In this document: piece after piece, positions 1 through 12,755 of the stretch
Layout of the letters: the number at the start of each line of letters is the position of its first letter
How positions within the stretch are numbered: the stretch's first letter is position 1
NCBI RefSeq assembly: GCF_036850765.1
Contig: NC_089492.1
Location: 166,778,296-166,842,295 of the forward strand
Direction of reading: 5' to 3'
Source of the DNA: Saccopteryx bilineata
Lineage: Eukaryota; Chordata; Mammalia; Chiroptera; Emballonuridae
Length of the DNA: 64,000 nucleotides
Translations under genes and position numbers: made by a program
Notes under the pieces: generated by a model
Told to the model about the DNA's origin: nothing
The model's input: the letters and a program-made list of their open reading frames with translations, nothing else
The model's database searches: none

Positions 1-488
1 TATCCGAGTTTCCTAGAATCAAAGGTTTCTAGCTCACCAGCCTTATTCTCCTCAGTTCCCCATCTCCTTCCTTATCCCAGATACAAACTCTGTACAAACT
101 GGCATCTCACTCAGCACTCCGCCATCTTGGCTGCTTCTCCTGGCCACATGGCCTCTTTCTGCTCTCTGCTCTGCTCCCTCTGCTCTCTCATGCTAATCAT
201 CCCAGGAACCAAGAGAGCAAACTCTCGTTCTGCCCCCATTTTATATTGTAGCTTCACAACTTCTAATCCAATATACAAAATAGGGAAGTCTCTAATACAA
301 AGTCACTTCTCTGAGGCATGGTTGGATTGTACCACCCCATATCAAAAAGGGTGGGAAAGGCTTAATCCCCAAACCAAGCCCCAGGCTACAAGGATTCTCA
401 ACACACATTAATATCACCTGGGCGATGGCCTCACATGGGCAGCGCCATTTTTAACAAAGTGAGCATAATACATTTTATCTGCCCAACA
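1..488 (+). repeat. Solo LTR fragment (3' part)
   Basis: This stretch ends in TGCCCAACA and shares blocks with two fuller copies at 13823-14282 and 22061-22588. Shared blocks include the 'tcctagaatcaaagg' segment, the 'cagcactccgccatcttggctgc' type segment and the 'agtgag...cattt..ctgcccaaca' end. The 5' end (TGTATGGCC in the other copies) lies outside the window. Plus orientation is inferred from an AATAAA near the 3' end in the sister copies. No coding capacity is seen; the short open frames here are not genes. Confidence 0.6.
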
Positions 489-3400
489 GGCTGTATACAC
501 CACTGGCTAGTCTAGAAATCGATGGCCTTTGGGCAAGTTGTCTATCACTCATCGGCTATCCAAACAGTATAAAAAAATGTCTGCTTCAGAGAGAAGGACT
601 GGGTGGAAGTGTGGCTTTTTCTTAGAGGGCATGTGGGTGGACAAGCTCCATAACAGAGTCCAGTGCAAGGCAGTGAAGCTGAATTAAAATGAGTACATTG
701 CTTGGAGCCACACTTTAAAAGTAACCTCAGCATTTGTGCCTCTGACCTTACTCTACATTAGAAAGTGATCAATGTCTTTATGGTCCTTCCAGAACAAAAT
801 CCTTTGGATGGACTCCAAGGTAGATGGTTTTGATCTGAGCCCAACTGTGGCTGAGCAGCCTCACAGAGGTTTTGTAGAGTTAAAGCTGTCCCTTTCATTT
901 CCAAGAGCATGAGGAAGTGAAAAGCACAGCCCGTACCCTGGGCAACTAGCCTCCCCAGTCAGGCATACTCGGCTCATTTGCCATTGGCACCATGTGGGAC
1001 CCATCGTCACACCAGCTTCCCTATCCATAGAGCACAGGTAACACAGAACACCTTTCTCACAGGAATTTATAGCAAATACTTTTCACAGTATCTGGCTCAT
1101 ATTAAGTACTTGATGAATGGCATTTGTGAGCAGCTACATCTCTTTCCCAGGATATGCTTCAAGACTTAGGTAAATTTTACTGAGGTGAGGCTATTAAAAG
1201 AGAGACTCGATAAATGTAGTCTGCATTCTCCTGACGGTCTTGTTACTTTCTGGCCACGCTTTGAAACCCTTAATGCCAAGAACAAAGAAAGAGCAAAAAC
1301 CTTATTCTCAATGAACCAATTAAACAACCACATTATCAGGTCCAAACTTCTTAGGTCCAAACAACAAAAATCATTTCTCGCAGATATGAGCAGGACAACG
1401 ATACCGAACAGATATTGGTTTGTTTCCTGACTCACCAGGAAGGCCAGAGAATCAGGGTCAGAAGATGAACAGGAACAAATGGTTGTGAGGAAGTGAGAGC
1501 CAGCACCAAGGTCACACCTGTGGAACTGTGTGTCAAGAACTGCTGCACAGGTGAATAATGGTATCCAGGCTACCCCCACTAGCGCTGGACTACCACACTG
1601 CCCCAGAGCATGGTTGGCCTGGGGCCGGCAGGGGCTGGCTGCAGAAACAGATTCTCCACTGTCCCTGGTCTTTTTCTTTTTAAGACTTTATTTTTTTGTA
1701 GAGTGGTTTTAGGTTTACAGAAAAATTGAGAAGATACAGAGATTCTTCATTACTCCCTTCCCCCACACTCACATAGCCTCCCCCAAAGTCAACACCCACG
1801 CCAAAATGGTACAGTTGTTACAGCTGATGAACATGCACTAGAGTATCATTGTCACCCAAAGCCCAGAGTTCATGTTCGGGTTCACTCCTGGTGTTGTACA
1901 TTCTGTGGGTTTGGACGAAAGACATATAGCTACCATTATAGTGCCATATTTTCATAGCCCTAAAATCCTCTGTGCTCCTCCTGTTCATCCCTGTTTCTTG
2001 GCCTTGCTCACTCCCTCACTCAGGCTCTGTGGCGGCCATCTTGGCACCATGAGGGAGACCTCACTAAGCAGCTGGACAGAGCCTGGTTCTTGGATGACAT
2101 TGCTGAGCCACTGAATCCGCCCTTAGACTGCCTTCCTCCAGACTTCCCATGATTTATGCTGTTATGATTTAGGTCACTTTAAATGTATTGTAATAGCAGT
2201 GACTTAAGGCCAAATGTACCCTTACTGATAAAGTCCCTTTAATAGTTGGGCTAAAAATCCCTGACCTATACCTGAGCTCCCCTTATGGCCTGTTCACCAT
2301 TGACACGAGGAACCTAAAATGGCCAGGTAACAGTCCCGGCTCCTAGTTCACTGGCACTACATATTGCTATATCCCCGGATTGTTCCTCCTGAGGATTCTA
2401 AATCCTCTATAGCAGTAGGCCTTGGTTTGTGGGGACATAAGCACAATGGGGAGCGAGGCACAACTCCCGCTTCCACCTTCCTGATTCCCAGATGGGTAAA
2501 TTCTTGCTATGGCTAAAATAGTGCCTTATTATCAGCCACCGGTTCAAAGAATAAAGTTCACCTCTAGGACCATGCTGTAATCTCACCTGCTTTTGTTTCT
2601 GGTGAAGCCACAAAGTGAAGCCTTGGGTGGACTGTTCCATGACTCTGTTGGAGGCAATATAGAGCAGTGGTTAGAAGTACAGGTTCTGCAGCTGGACTGT
2701 CCATATTCAAATCTCAGTCCCCGCTTCCTATCCAAGTGGCCAGAGGCAGTTTATTAACAAGTCTTGTTAGAAATTGGTGTAATGATGGTAATGACCACAG
2801 AAGGCTATTATAGGGTTAAATGAGCTGGCACATGAGGGGTTCTTAGACAATGCCTACAATGGCATGTGACTGTTAGCCATCATTACTATTCCATAAGGCC
2901 AGCTGCTCTGAGTGCCAGGGAATAAATCTCATGGCTCCCATGGCGTTTCTGCTTTCAAAGTGCAGTGAGCTCCTTAGTCAGATCCAACGCTGTGTGGAAC
3001 ACCAGGGCAGTATCTCAGGTGCCATTGCTTCTACAGACGATGGAAGGGGTGGGACAGAAGCACAGTGAGCCTGGAAAACAATTCTGAACCCTGAGAATAG
3101 ATTAACTCCACTCCAGGGAGGATACATTTCTTCCTTCCAACTTGAAGGCAGGAGTCCAATGTTACTTGGAGGAAGAAGGAGGTTGGCTGGACCCCTGGGG
3201 AATCTGGTACCATATTAGGACCTCAGGTTAGTTAATATTGAGAGCAAGTTAGGTGCTCAGAAGTGGCAAAAGTTAACAGCAGGAAAGAAGGGAAGTGCCT
3301 GATGCTAAGCTTAGGAATATCCTTGAGTCTGCCCTGCCAGCCAGTGATGGGGACACTTGGGCTTGGGGAATGAGCCCCGGAGTGTCTGGGGAGGAGGGTG

Positions 3401-4111
3401 ACTCACTCACAGAACAGGTCATCTCATCCGCCTGAGTATACTCCTTCTCTTTAGAGTATAGTCCAAAGGGACTTTTAGGTACACATTTGCATTAGACACT
3501 GATAGTCTCACATTTCTTGACCATTCCCTGGGATCTACTCCTCCAAACTTTCCATTAACCCTCCATTCTTGTACCTTCCTAGTCCCTGATCATCCATCCA
3601 ACCCAATCACTGGCTCCTGTTTATGAAATAGAACAATTCTGATTTCAGGCCAGCTCTCTTTCTAAAGAAGTGCACTGGTGCCCTTGAAGTTCTGCCTCCT
3701 GGAGTGATTTTCTCTCCTGAGTGTCCTTCAGACCCCCACAGTGCAGGGCTGTGATGCCATGCTGTCTCCTTCCACTGGTGTCACATGTCACATAGAGCCA
3801 TTGCTAAACAAGGCTTGCTTTCCTCCCCCTCATCATCCAAGACTGCAGGAGTGGATTAAAGAAGATGGGCCACAGAGAAGGATCTGCTTGTGTGACAATT
3901 ACATTTTAGGGTCTCTCCATCCTGCCCTATACATCCCTTCTCCCTGGTGTCATGGAACTGTGGGGTATGCTCAGGCTGAGTCAGGGCTTGTCTTCCTTCC
4001 ATAAGAGGCAGGCCAGGTTGCTTGGCAAAAACAAAACAAAGCAAAACAAAAGAAACATGTAACTAAGCTGTAGCATTTAATTTTAAAAAAATCCCTTGAA
4101 TTGTTTGTGTA
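489..4111. other. Non-coding stretch with old repeats, no gene seen
   Basis: I see no convincing gene. About 1680-2000 resembles an old L1 3' end in antisense (text running 'ggtttacagaaaaattgag' to 'gtgggtttggacgaaag'). About 2645-2890 looks like a MIR SINE, with the typical 'gagcagtggttagaa' start and 'gggttaaatgagctggcaca' core. About 1040-1130 resembles a MIR tail. The remainder looks like ordinary single-copy non-coding DNA. Confidence 0.5.
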
Positions 4112-4430
4112 GAACGAAGGTTGGCAGATTTTTCCTGCAAAGAGCCAGATAGAAAATACTTTGGACTCTGTGGACCATACTTAATGTTGACACAGTAGTG
4201 TGCAAGTAGCCATAGATAACACGTAAACAAACAAACAAACAAAAAAGCACATATTCTCATTCATATGGACACTAAAATTTGAGTCTCTCATAATTTTCAT
4301 GTCATAAAAGCTTCTTCTTCTTCTTCTCAGTCATTTAAAAATGTAAAAATCATCCTTCGTTTGTGGGCCGTACATGACAAGCAATGGCATGGGTCTGGCC
4401 TGTGGGCCAGAGTCCGTGGGTATAGACTAT
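4112..4430 (+). mobile_element. Ancient Charlie-like hAT remnant
   Basis: The stretch has the 'gttggcagatttttcctgca', 'agagccagatagaaaatac' and 'gtctggcctgtgggccagag' blocks typical of old mammalian non-autonomous hAT (Charlie/MER-type) elements. The ends are eroded, no target duplication is clear and a (TTC)n run interrupts it. The assignment is from remembered consensus-like text, so the subfamily is not given. Confidence 0.5.
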
Positions 4431-4433
4431 TTC

Positions 4434-4575
4434 ACAGGGTGGACAAAAGTGGGTTTACAGTTGTTTGTATAGAAAATAATCCAATGATTAATAAGAAAAT
4501 AATACAACGATTAATACAAAAATAAACCCTGTGCTTTGCACGCTCACAACTGTAATCCTACTTTGCCCATCCCTG
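4434..4575. mobile_element. Mariner-type MITE, copy 1
   Basis: The terminal inverted repeats read CAGGGTGGACAAAAGTGGG at the left and, reverse-complemented, a matching CAGGGATGGGCAAAGTAGG at the right. Inside lies 'tttacagttgt' with 'acaactgtaa' as its mirror. Two further copies are at 26757-26886 and 37653-37763. No coding capacity. The TIRs and flanking TA on the right suggest a Tc1/mariner-superfamily non-autonomous element. Confidence 0.6.
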
Positions 4576-5528
4576 TATTTTACAAAAGGATTTCAGATGC
4601 CCAGATGGGCCCTCTTTGTTTTGGAGATGCATGCACTGAAGCAGATAGGGAGGAAATTATTAGTCTCATTCCACAGAGAAGGAAAAAGTCTCAGCAGGAT
4701 TGAGCACTATAGAAAGGATGACAGCAGATGAGAAGAGGTTAGATCTGACCCTGCTTTCTAAAATTCTGCCACTTTCTATTACACCAGGCTCCCAGAAAGA
4801 CACTCATCTTTACGCCAAATTTTAGAAGATTAGCAACTCGTGGCTGTATGTTCCCAAGGAAGAGATGGCTCCCAGGTGAAGTCAGAGCTCTCACAACTGG
4901 GGGTTTGGTCATGTAAGCCCTCCACCTGAATGTGGGAGTGGTTTGTATTCACTATGAGGAGGACTGGGAGAAATCTGTCTCCTGTCGCTCCTCAGGCCCC
5001 CGAAACTTGACCTCCAGAAGCTGGCCCCCTGGGTTTTGAACCTCATTGGAAAGTCCTTATTAAGGTAGTTAGTTCCTAGTCATCCAGCACACCCCATTAG
5101 ACACCTGGCTTCTGTCTACTTTCTATGTATTGTGTGTTCCAAAGGCCCCATACAAGGAAGAAAGAGGGAACAGGAGAAAGTGAGCAGCACGGGTTGGAGC
5201 CTCACCAGTACTGTACAGACCAGAATTTCTGCTCTGGTGTGCTGCCTACATGTTGGGTATTATGCTGCCACATTAACTGTAGGGCCCTGGTTATGGCCCT
5301 GTGATTTGAATACCAACTTCTGCTTGGACATGGACCACTGAGTCATAGAAAATAGTATGATTTTCATTCAATCGGGAAGTTATTTTACAAAGTTAACTAC
5401 TTATTGAAAAACAAAACATTAAAACAACCAATATTTCTATATTTATATATAAATATATAGGTTTATATATCTTTGTATAATTATACATGTTCCAAAATAG
5501 AACAAGATATAGGCATTTGGGTATAGGT

Positions 5529-6154
5529 ACTGTTTTAGTCTGCTCAGGCTGCACTTATAAAATACCACTCACAGAGTGACTTAAACAACAGGCATTTATT
5601 TCTAACAGTTCTAGAGGCTAGAAAGTCCAAAATCAAGATACAAGTTTGGCCTGACCAGGTGATGGTACAGTGGTTAGAGCATTGACCTGTTACACTGAGG
5701 ACCCAGGTTTGAAATCCTGAGGTCACTAGCTTCAGCCCAAGGTCACTGGCTTGAGCAAGGAGTCACTCACTGTGCTATAGCCCCCCCACCCCCGGTCAAG
5801 GCACATAGGAGAAAGCAATCAATGAACAACTAAGATGCCACAACTAAGAGCTGATGCTTCTCATCTCTCTCCATTCCTGTCTGTTTGTTTGTCTCTCTCT
5901 CCTGCTTAAAAAAAAAAAGCAAGTTTGGTTGCTGTTGAGGACTCTTTTTTTGGCTTGCAGATGGCCCCCTTTTCACTGTGTCCTCACATGACCTTTTTGT
6001 TCAGCCTCAAAGAGAGAGAGCCCAAGCTCTGTGGTTTCTCTTTTTATAAAGCATTAATCCCATCAGACCAGAGCCCCACCCTTATGACTTTATCTGACTC
6101 TAATTATCTCCTAAAGGCCATATCTCCAGACACTTTCACATTTAAGTGTTAGAG
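5529..6154 (+). repeat. Older interspersed repeat, left part (split by hAT)
   Basis: The text from 'ctgttttagtctgctcaggc' to 'cagacactttcacatttaag' is a common old mammalian repeat. Its remainder resumes after the hAT insertion at 9018-9073, ending 'tttagtctataacag'. The left part also carries a SINE at 5650-5919. I recognise it as a widespread repeat but cannot name the family with confidence. Confidence 0.5.
5650..5919 (+). mobile_element. SINE family C (long tRNA-derived type)
   Basis: It begins CCTGACCAGGTGATGG, has a tRNA-like head, then the 'aagcaatcaatgaacaacta' block, a pyrimidine-rich segment and an A tail. The flanking direct repeat CAAGTTTGG (5641-5649 and 5920-5928) marks the insertion. 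The copy is noticeably diverged from the clean copy at 59306, so it is probably older. Not a tRNA gene: the head is followed by a SINE body. Confidence 0.85.
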
Positions 6155-6373
6155 CAGGGGTCAGGAACCTTTTTGGCTGAGAGAGCCAAGAACACCACAT
6201 ATTTTAAAATGTAATTCCGTAAGAGCCATACAATATGTTTAACACTAAATACAAGTAAATGTGTGCATTTTATGTAAGACCAACACTTTTAAAGTACAAT
6301 AAGTCTCTGAATTCTTTTTAATAATGTTGTTATGATGTTGCTAACCAATGATGAATAAAGTACTTCTTTACCA

Positions 6374-8695
6374 TTAATGTGACTTCTGGTGCTGCATGGT
6401 TTTGCTGATGGCTTTGTAGTCTGGTTGATACGTGGTGAGGTTAAGCTTCATGCAGGCGTTGAGAATTCCAGCCATTAAACGTGATCATAGGTTGGTCTTA
6501 ATGTTCTTTAGATGTGAGAAAGACTGCTCACATGCATATGTAGAGCCAAACATTGTCAGTATAGCAATACTCACACGCTGCAGTGTGTGGTATGTGACAG
6601 AAAGTGCGTTCCAAGTTTTGACAATCAGCTGGTCCACAAGTTGAAGTTTTTAATTTCTCCCCACTTGTGTTTGCTCACCAACTCTGCTTGCTGTCATGCA
6701 CATCTTTCCAAATCTTCATTCAGTGACTTGAACTTATTCACCCACATGTCTGAGGCCTTCAGGTCAGCAGCTTGTAGCTCAAAATCTCAGACGGAGACAT
6801 GGGGGATGTAACTCAGGTCGGCGCTGTCCACTGCACACTCGTGTGGATGGGTGATGAACTTAAAAAGACGAGTGCACTCACGAAATTCTCCAAAGTGTGC
6901 TTTGAATGACTGCAGGAGATTAGATGTGAAGCCCACTAGCTGCTGGAGGTCAAGATGTTGAGCAGGGTCACTTGCTGTGCATGCATCTTTAAACTCTCCC
7001 AGTTTTTCAAAGTGTAGTAAACAACCAGTTTCAATGTTAGCAATGAAGAATTCCATCTTGTTTTTCAAATGTAAACACTGCTTGTTGAAGGGATAAGACT
7101 GTATTTCCACGCCTTGCATTTTCACATTGAGCTGCTTCAGATATTCAGTTATGTCCACAAGATAGTAGAACTTTAGGAGCCAATCAGTGTTAGCTAACTC
7201 AGGATGCTCAACGTTTTTCACTTTAAGAAAAGTCCGGGCCCTGGCTGGTTGGCTCAGTGGTAGAGCGTCTGCCTGGAGTGCAGGAGTCCCGGGTTTGATT
7301 CCAGGCCAGGGCACACAGGAGAAGTGCCCATCTGCTTCTCCACCCTTCCCCCTCTCCTTCCTCTCTGTCTCTCTCTTCCCCTCCCACAGCCAGGGCTCCA
7401 TTGGAGCAAAGTTGGCCCGGGCGCTGAGGATGGCTCTGTGGCCTCTGCCTCAGGCTCTAGAATGGCTCTGGTTGCAACAGAGCAAAGCCCCAGATGGGCA
7501 GAGCATCACCCCCTGGTGGGCATGCCGGGTGGATCCCGGTCAGGTGCATGCGGGAGTCTGTCTGACTTCATCCCCGTTTCCAGCTTCGGAAAAATGCAAA
7601 AAAAAAAAAAAAAAGAAAAGTCCGGATTTCACTCAGACAAGCCACGAAACGGCTGAGCACCTTCCCTCTTGACAACCAACGCACATTGCTGTGCAGAAGC
7701 AGACCAGGATAATTATTCCCAACTTCATCCAGCAGTGTTTTAAACTGGAGATCATTTAAAGCTCGGGCAACAATAAAGTTGACCACTTGAATGACCAGCG
7801 ACATCACTTCACCAAGCTGCTCACCACACATCTGAACACAAAGTGCCTCCTGATGTAGAATGCAGTGAAAACTTAGGATGGGTCTCTTTTCATGTTCATG
7901 AAGAAGTGCTACGAATCCTCTGTTTTTCCCCACCATGCATGGAGCACCATCAGTATACACCGAAATAAGTTTATCCATCAATAGATTTTTTTCTTTAGGA
8001 ACTCAGTGAAAGACTTGAATAAATCCTCCCCTCTTGTTGTCTCTTTCATAGACAAAACGCAAGACTTTCCTCAGGTAGTGTGTCACGAACAGCATACCTT
8101 GCAATCACGCTGAACTGGGATAAATGGCTTATGTCTGTTGACTCATCCAAAGCGAGAGAAAAGAATGGTGCTGCATGAATGTCCTTCACTTGTGTTGCCT
8201 CAATTTGATTTGCCATCATGATGGTACGATGGCGAACAGTTCTTGCCGACAGAGGCATGTCTTTTATTCATTTGATTATCTTGTCTTTATCCGAAAAGTT
8301 GTCAAAAGTTCATTGGCAACATCAAGCATGAATGTTTTGGCATACTCCCCATCTGTGAATGGCTTTTCGTTTCTCACAATTCCTAAAGCACCAGCAAAGC
8401 TAGCTGAATTCCAGTCAGTTTGTTGGGTCCAAACACGGAGTTGCTTGTGAGTAGCTTGCACTCTGCACAGTAGCTCTTGACATGCTTTCTTCCTGCTGTC
8501 CCTCGCTGGATATTTCGATGCAAATATAGTATGGCATGTGTTGAAATGCCGCTTTATATTTGATGGTTTCATCAATGCAATTTTATCATTGCATATTAGA
8601 CACACTGCAGAACCTGCTCTCTCCACAAAGGTGAATTCCTCTGTCCATTCCTACTGAAAAGTATGATACTCCTCATCTTTTTCCCTTTTAGCCAT
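6374..8695 (-). pseudogene. hAT-family transposase (decayed)
   Basis: Cut-and-paste DNA transposase of the hAT superfamily. The start is the ATG at 8693-8695, followed by MAKREKDEEYH and an in-frame TAG 14 codons later. Near the N terminus is a BED-type zinc-finger pattern: C-x2-C in VCLICND, then H-x4-H in RHFNTCH. The middle keeps readable blocks such as FSLALDESTDIS and YTDGAPCMVGK, the latter typical of the hAT catalytic core. The C-terminal dimerisation block (FGSTYACEQSFSHLK, about 6490-6560) precedes a stop at 6374-6376. The readable blocks lie in at least three frames, so there are several frameshifts, and a SINE interrupts the gene at 7238-7612. It resembles the transposase-derived part of some host genes, but the TIRs and target duplication show it is the transposon itself. 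Confidence 0.88.
7238..7612 (+). mobile_element. SINE family A inside hAT transposase
   Basis: Head GCCCTGGCTGGTTGGCTC with A box (TGGCTCAGTGG) and B box-like GGTTTGATTCC, followed by the roughly 370-bp body ending CCAGCTTCGGAAAAA and an A tail. It is flanked by a perfect 13-bp duplication AAGAAAAGTCCGG (7225-7237, 7613-7625). The insertion is younger than the hAT copy it sits in. Open frames of 110-160 codons over it are artefacts of the SINE body. Confidence 0.93.
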
Positions 8696-9073
8696 CTTCT
8701 TCGTCAAAAGGGTTTTTGCAATTAGCTAGCTGACTACTTGATTAAAACGAGGGAAGTTTACTTCCTGACCTCACAACAACCCGTGTACCTTACGCATTAT
8801 CCAATAAAAATTTGGATTACCCCAGAGGATAGCTGTGATTGGCTCCAGCCACCCGCAACCATGAACATGAGCAGTAGAAAATGAATGGATTGTAATACAT
8901 GAGAATGTTTTATATTTTTAATGTTATTATTTTTTTTATTAAAGATTTGTCTGTGAGCCAGATGCAGCCATCAAAAGAGCCACATCTGGCTCACGAGCCA
9001 TAGGTTCCCGACCCCTGTGTTAGAGAGCTTCACCATATATATTTTGGAGGGACAAATATTTAGTCTATAACAG

Positions 9074-11127
9074 GTACTGTTTTCAGTAATATTTGTGAAT
9101 ATAATATTTTCTTTTTTCTCAAACTTGGAGGAAAAAAATTTCAGGCATCTATTTATTGGTTAGCTGGTTATTTTTTCTTATTTTGGAAGATCTGTGTGCC
9201 ATATCTGTGCTCCTTCAGGGACTGAAAGCCTCAGGACTTAGTGCTGCCTGAAATCCAGTGTAAACATCCCCTTACCTCCTTTCTCCCTGGCTCCCATTGT
9301 CACCTAGTCTTTTTCAGGCATAATTATTGAACAAATTTCCCAAGGATTTTAAAATATATGTTTTTCTTAGATCACCACCTTTCTTTTAATGTGGCTCAGC
9401 AAATAAAAAAAGACAAGTACTATGTGTGTGCGCCCCACGTTTCCCAGTAACTCTGCTTTTGAAATTAGTTTTTACCTCCTCAAAGGAGAGGCCCTCCTTG
9501 CCCACATGTACTATATTTGGCTATTAAGTGTTTAATAATTAACTGTTTAGATTCGCAGTTTGCCACTGTATTAATTCTAGCAGGCATCTGGTTCATTTAT
9601 AAGAGTGATTCAGATTTTTAAAATGATCACACTTTCCTACTGTCCTCCCCCTAAAAAACACATAATTTTTAAACATATTTTTAAACAGATTAACAATTCT
9701 GTTTAAAACAGGAACAGAGAGGGCCAGAAGCTATAGCTCTGGAAGGATGATGAAAAGGGAGGCTGTAGTCCTCGCACACCAGTTTGAGAAACAAGAAAGT
9801 GTGTCCACTTGCAACCCCTCCGTCCATTCCTCTATTTGTTCTCACAAGTCTCCGCGTTCGTGTTTCCCAGTCATTGTGTCATGGTGCGTGCATGGGGAGA
9901 ATCAGTTGTGGGGGACACTATGTGTGTTTTACTTAAATGGCTTTAAGGATGCAAACAATTTATGTTTCCCATAAATTAAGCCAGAGTCAAGGTTTTTCCT
10001 ACAGCACCGTGCCTATGGGAAACGGGAGACAATAGGCATGACATATAAGAGCACCCTGGTTCTATACTGCCTATGCTTACAGCCAAGCCCCACCAATGAC
10101 AAGCTGAACAACTTTGGTCAAGACACTTAAAATTAGTAAGGTTCCAGTTCTTCATCTATAAAATAGGAGTTATAATAGGAGTTAGGTTGTAAATTGCGAG
10201 AATGAACTCAGAACATAAACAAAAGAGCAGACTATTTGGCATACAGCAAATACTCAGCAAAGGTTAGCTAAAACTATTTTTTAAAATACTACTACTAATT
10301 ATTATTACTACTATTGTTAAAGAGGTCATCTAATCTAATGATTAAGCAAGAGGCTTTTTATTCTGCCCTACTAGTTCTCTGACTCTAGGAAACTTGCCTA
10401 ACTTGTCTCAGCCTCAGTTTCATCATAGCAAGCATGTGCATAGGGTATTGTGGAAGTTAAATGGGGAAGATGTCATAAGTATAAGAAAATGCAAAGTGAC
10501 CAATAGGAATTATTCGATAGATATTATTGATGATCACGATAATAGTGTTTTCTCAAAAGTGAAAGAGAGGGAGGAATTGTGTTAAGGGATGTCAGGTTTA
10601 TGATCCATTTGGTAGAGAAAATATATTATTATTCATAAGGGAGTAGTTGTCCTAGCTGACTTGATAAGAGAAACAGTGAACCACTCCTCTTAGATAATTC
10701 CAAACCACCAGAGAAACTTAGAATCCTGAGACAAACTGAGAGTTAATTGCTTAATGATATAAAGGGCACACAATTTTGAAGCAAGAAAGAAAAAATAACT
10801 TTAGAAATTATGTTGTTTAACTCTTTCATTTTTTAAGTGAGGAAACTGAGACTTAGGGAGATAAAATGATTGGCCCAAAGATAGGATCAGGCACTTAATC
10901 ATAATATGTGGCCAATAAATTCTTGTTAAAAGAAGAGACGAATGTATTTTTCAATTCTTTATTTATTTCTATGTTTATGTATTGGTGTAACACTTGGTTT
11001 TTGATTAAAGCTTGTGTTTATATGTCAACTGAAAACTATGAGAGAAATTAAGTTATCAGAATCTTTCAAAATATTTGGGTGTTTCATCTGTGATTTTGTA
11101 TATACAAATTATAAGAGAAGGAAAATA
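9074..11127. other. Non-coding stretch, MIR remnants only
   Basis: No gene is supported. About 10040-10290 has the text of a MIR SINE ('tgaacaactttggtcaaga', 'atactcagcaaaggttagc'), and about 10370-10470 looks like a second MIR piece. (TAC/TAT)-rich simple sequence lies at about 10280-10320. The rest shows nothing I can name. Confidence 0.45.
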
Positions 11128-11342
11128 GCCTGACCTGTGGTGGCGCAGTGGATAAAGTGTCGACCTGGAAATGCTGAGGTCGTGGTTCGAAACCCTGGGC
11201 TTGCCTGGTCAAGGCACATATGGGAGTTGATGCTTCTAGCTCCTCCCCCCTTCTCTCTCTGTCTCTCTTTCCTCTCTCTTCCTCTCTCTCTCTCTCCCTC
11301 TCCCTCTCTCTCTCCTCTCTAAAAATGAATAAATAAAAAAAA
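11128..11342 (+). mobile_element. SINE family B (short tRNA-derived type)
   Basis: It starts GCCTGACCTGTGGTGGCG, has B box-like GGTTCGAAACC, the 'gcttgcctggtcaaggcaca' block, a long CT-rich tract, and a tail AAATGAATAAATAAAAAA. A perfect 12-bp duplication AGAAGGAAAATA flanks it (11116-11127, 11343-11354). Confidence 0.92.
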
Positions 11343-11499
11343 AGAAGGAAAATAATGTTTACTAAGTACTTACTGCTAAGTGTCAGTCACTTTCAAATAA
11401 AGTGTCTCATGTAAACTACATAATTATCTCAGGAAGAAATCTATCCATCAGGGTTTAGTGCAGAAAACTTTAACTATTCTGGCTGTTTTAAACAGAAAA

Positions 11500-12755
11500 G
11501 AAATTTGGAGCCTTCAAAAGTACTAAAAGAGCTAAAGGAGCAAAACTTTAACCAGATTCATCAAGAAAAAAAAATAAAGAGAGGACCCAAATAAATAAAG
11601 TTAGAGATGAAAGAGGAGATATAACAAGAGACACCAAAGAAATACAAAGGATTGTAAGAATATATTATGAACAATTATATGCCAATAAATTGGTCAATCT
11701 AGATAAAATGGATAAATTCCTAGAAACATACAATCTTTCAAAATAGAAACAGCTTGTATCAGAGAATCTGGATAGACAGAGTACAGCCAATGAAATTGAA
11801 GCAGTAATTAACAAATAAAGTCCTGGACCAGAAGGCTTCACAGGTGAATTTTACCAAATATTCAAAAAAGAACACTTATCCTTCTCAAACTATTCCAGAG
11901 AGTTCAAGAGGATAGAAGACTCCCAACCTCATTCTATAAGGCCAGCATTATCCTAATTCCCAAAACAGATAAAGATATTACAAAGAAAAAAAATTATAGG
12001 CCAATATCCCTGATGAACATAGATGCTAAAATCTTTAACAAAATATTAGCAAACCAGATCCAGCAATACATTAAGAGGTCATACACCATTATCAAGTGGG
12101 ATTTATTCCTGGGATGCAAGGTTGGCCCAATATCTGCAAATCAATTAATGTAATATACTATGTAAATAAAATGAAGGATAGAAAAATCACATGATCATAT
12201 CAATAGATGCAGAAAAATCATTTGACAAAATCTAGCACCCATTTATGTTAAAAACCCTCAACAAAGTGGGCTAGAGGGAACATACATACTTCAATGTAAC
12301 AAAAGCCATATATGACAAATGCACAGCCAACATCATATTCAGTGGGTAAAAACTACAAATGTTTTCTTTAAGAACAAGACAAGGATGTCTGCTTTTACCA
12401 CTCTTATTCAATATAATACTGGAAGTCCTAGCCACAGCAATCAGACAAGAAGAAGAAATAAAAGGCATCTAAATTGGAAAGAAAGAAGTAAAATGGTCAT
12501 TATTTGCAGATGGCATGATCCTGTATATAAACTCTAAAGATTCCACCTAAAAACTACCAGAACTGATAAAGAAATTCAGTAAAGTAGCAAGATACAAAAT
12601 AAATATCAGAAATTGTTTACATTTTAATGCACCAATAATGATCTATCAGAAAGGGAAACCAAGAAAGCAATACCATTCACAACTGCTTCAAAAATAATAA
12701 AATATTTAGGAGTAAACTTAACCTAGGACGTAAAAGACCTGTACTTGGAAAATTA
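11500..12755 (+). pseudogene. L1 ORF2 fragment (reverse transcriptase region)
   Basis: The DNA text matches the L1 ORF2 region leading into and through the reverse transcriptase domain. Blocks include 'gataaattcctagaaacata', 'agtcctggaccagaaggctt' and 'ttatttgcagatggcatgat'. The last encodes FADGM where active L1 has FADDM, so a catalytic aspartate is lost. Many stops and frameshifts break it and no long frame survives. It ends at a TA-flanked MITE at 12756. Older than the two long L1s in the window, judged by decay. Confidence 0.8.

Larger units (their letters stand above)
6155..9017 (-). mobile_element. Nearly complete hAT DNA transposon
   Basis: The ends are imperfect inverted repeats: CAGGGGTCAGGAACC at the left, and CAGGGGTCGGGAACC read inward from the right. 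Both are flanked by a perfect 8-bp duplication TGTTAGAG (6147-6154 and 9018-9025), the hAT hallmark. Without the nested SINE and its duplicated target the element is about 2.5 kb, a normal length for an autonomous hAT. It carries a minus-strand transposase gene with stops and frameshifts. The perfect target duplication and readable protein point to insertion during mammalian, perhaps bat, history. It landed in an older repeat. Confidence 0.92.

Noticed and set aside
6374..8695. Host gene derived from a hAT transposase
   Set aside because: The frame is broken, and intact TIRs plus a perfect 8-bp duplication show a transposon copy.
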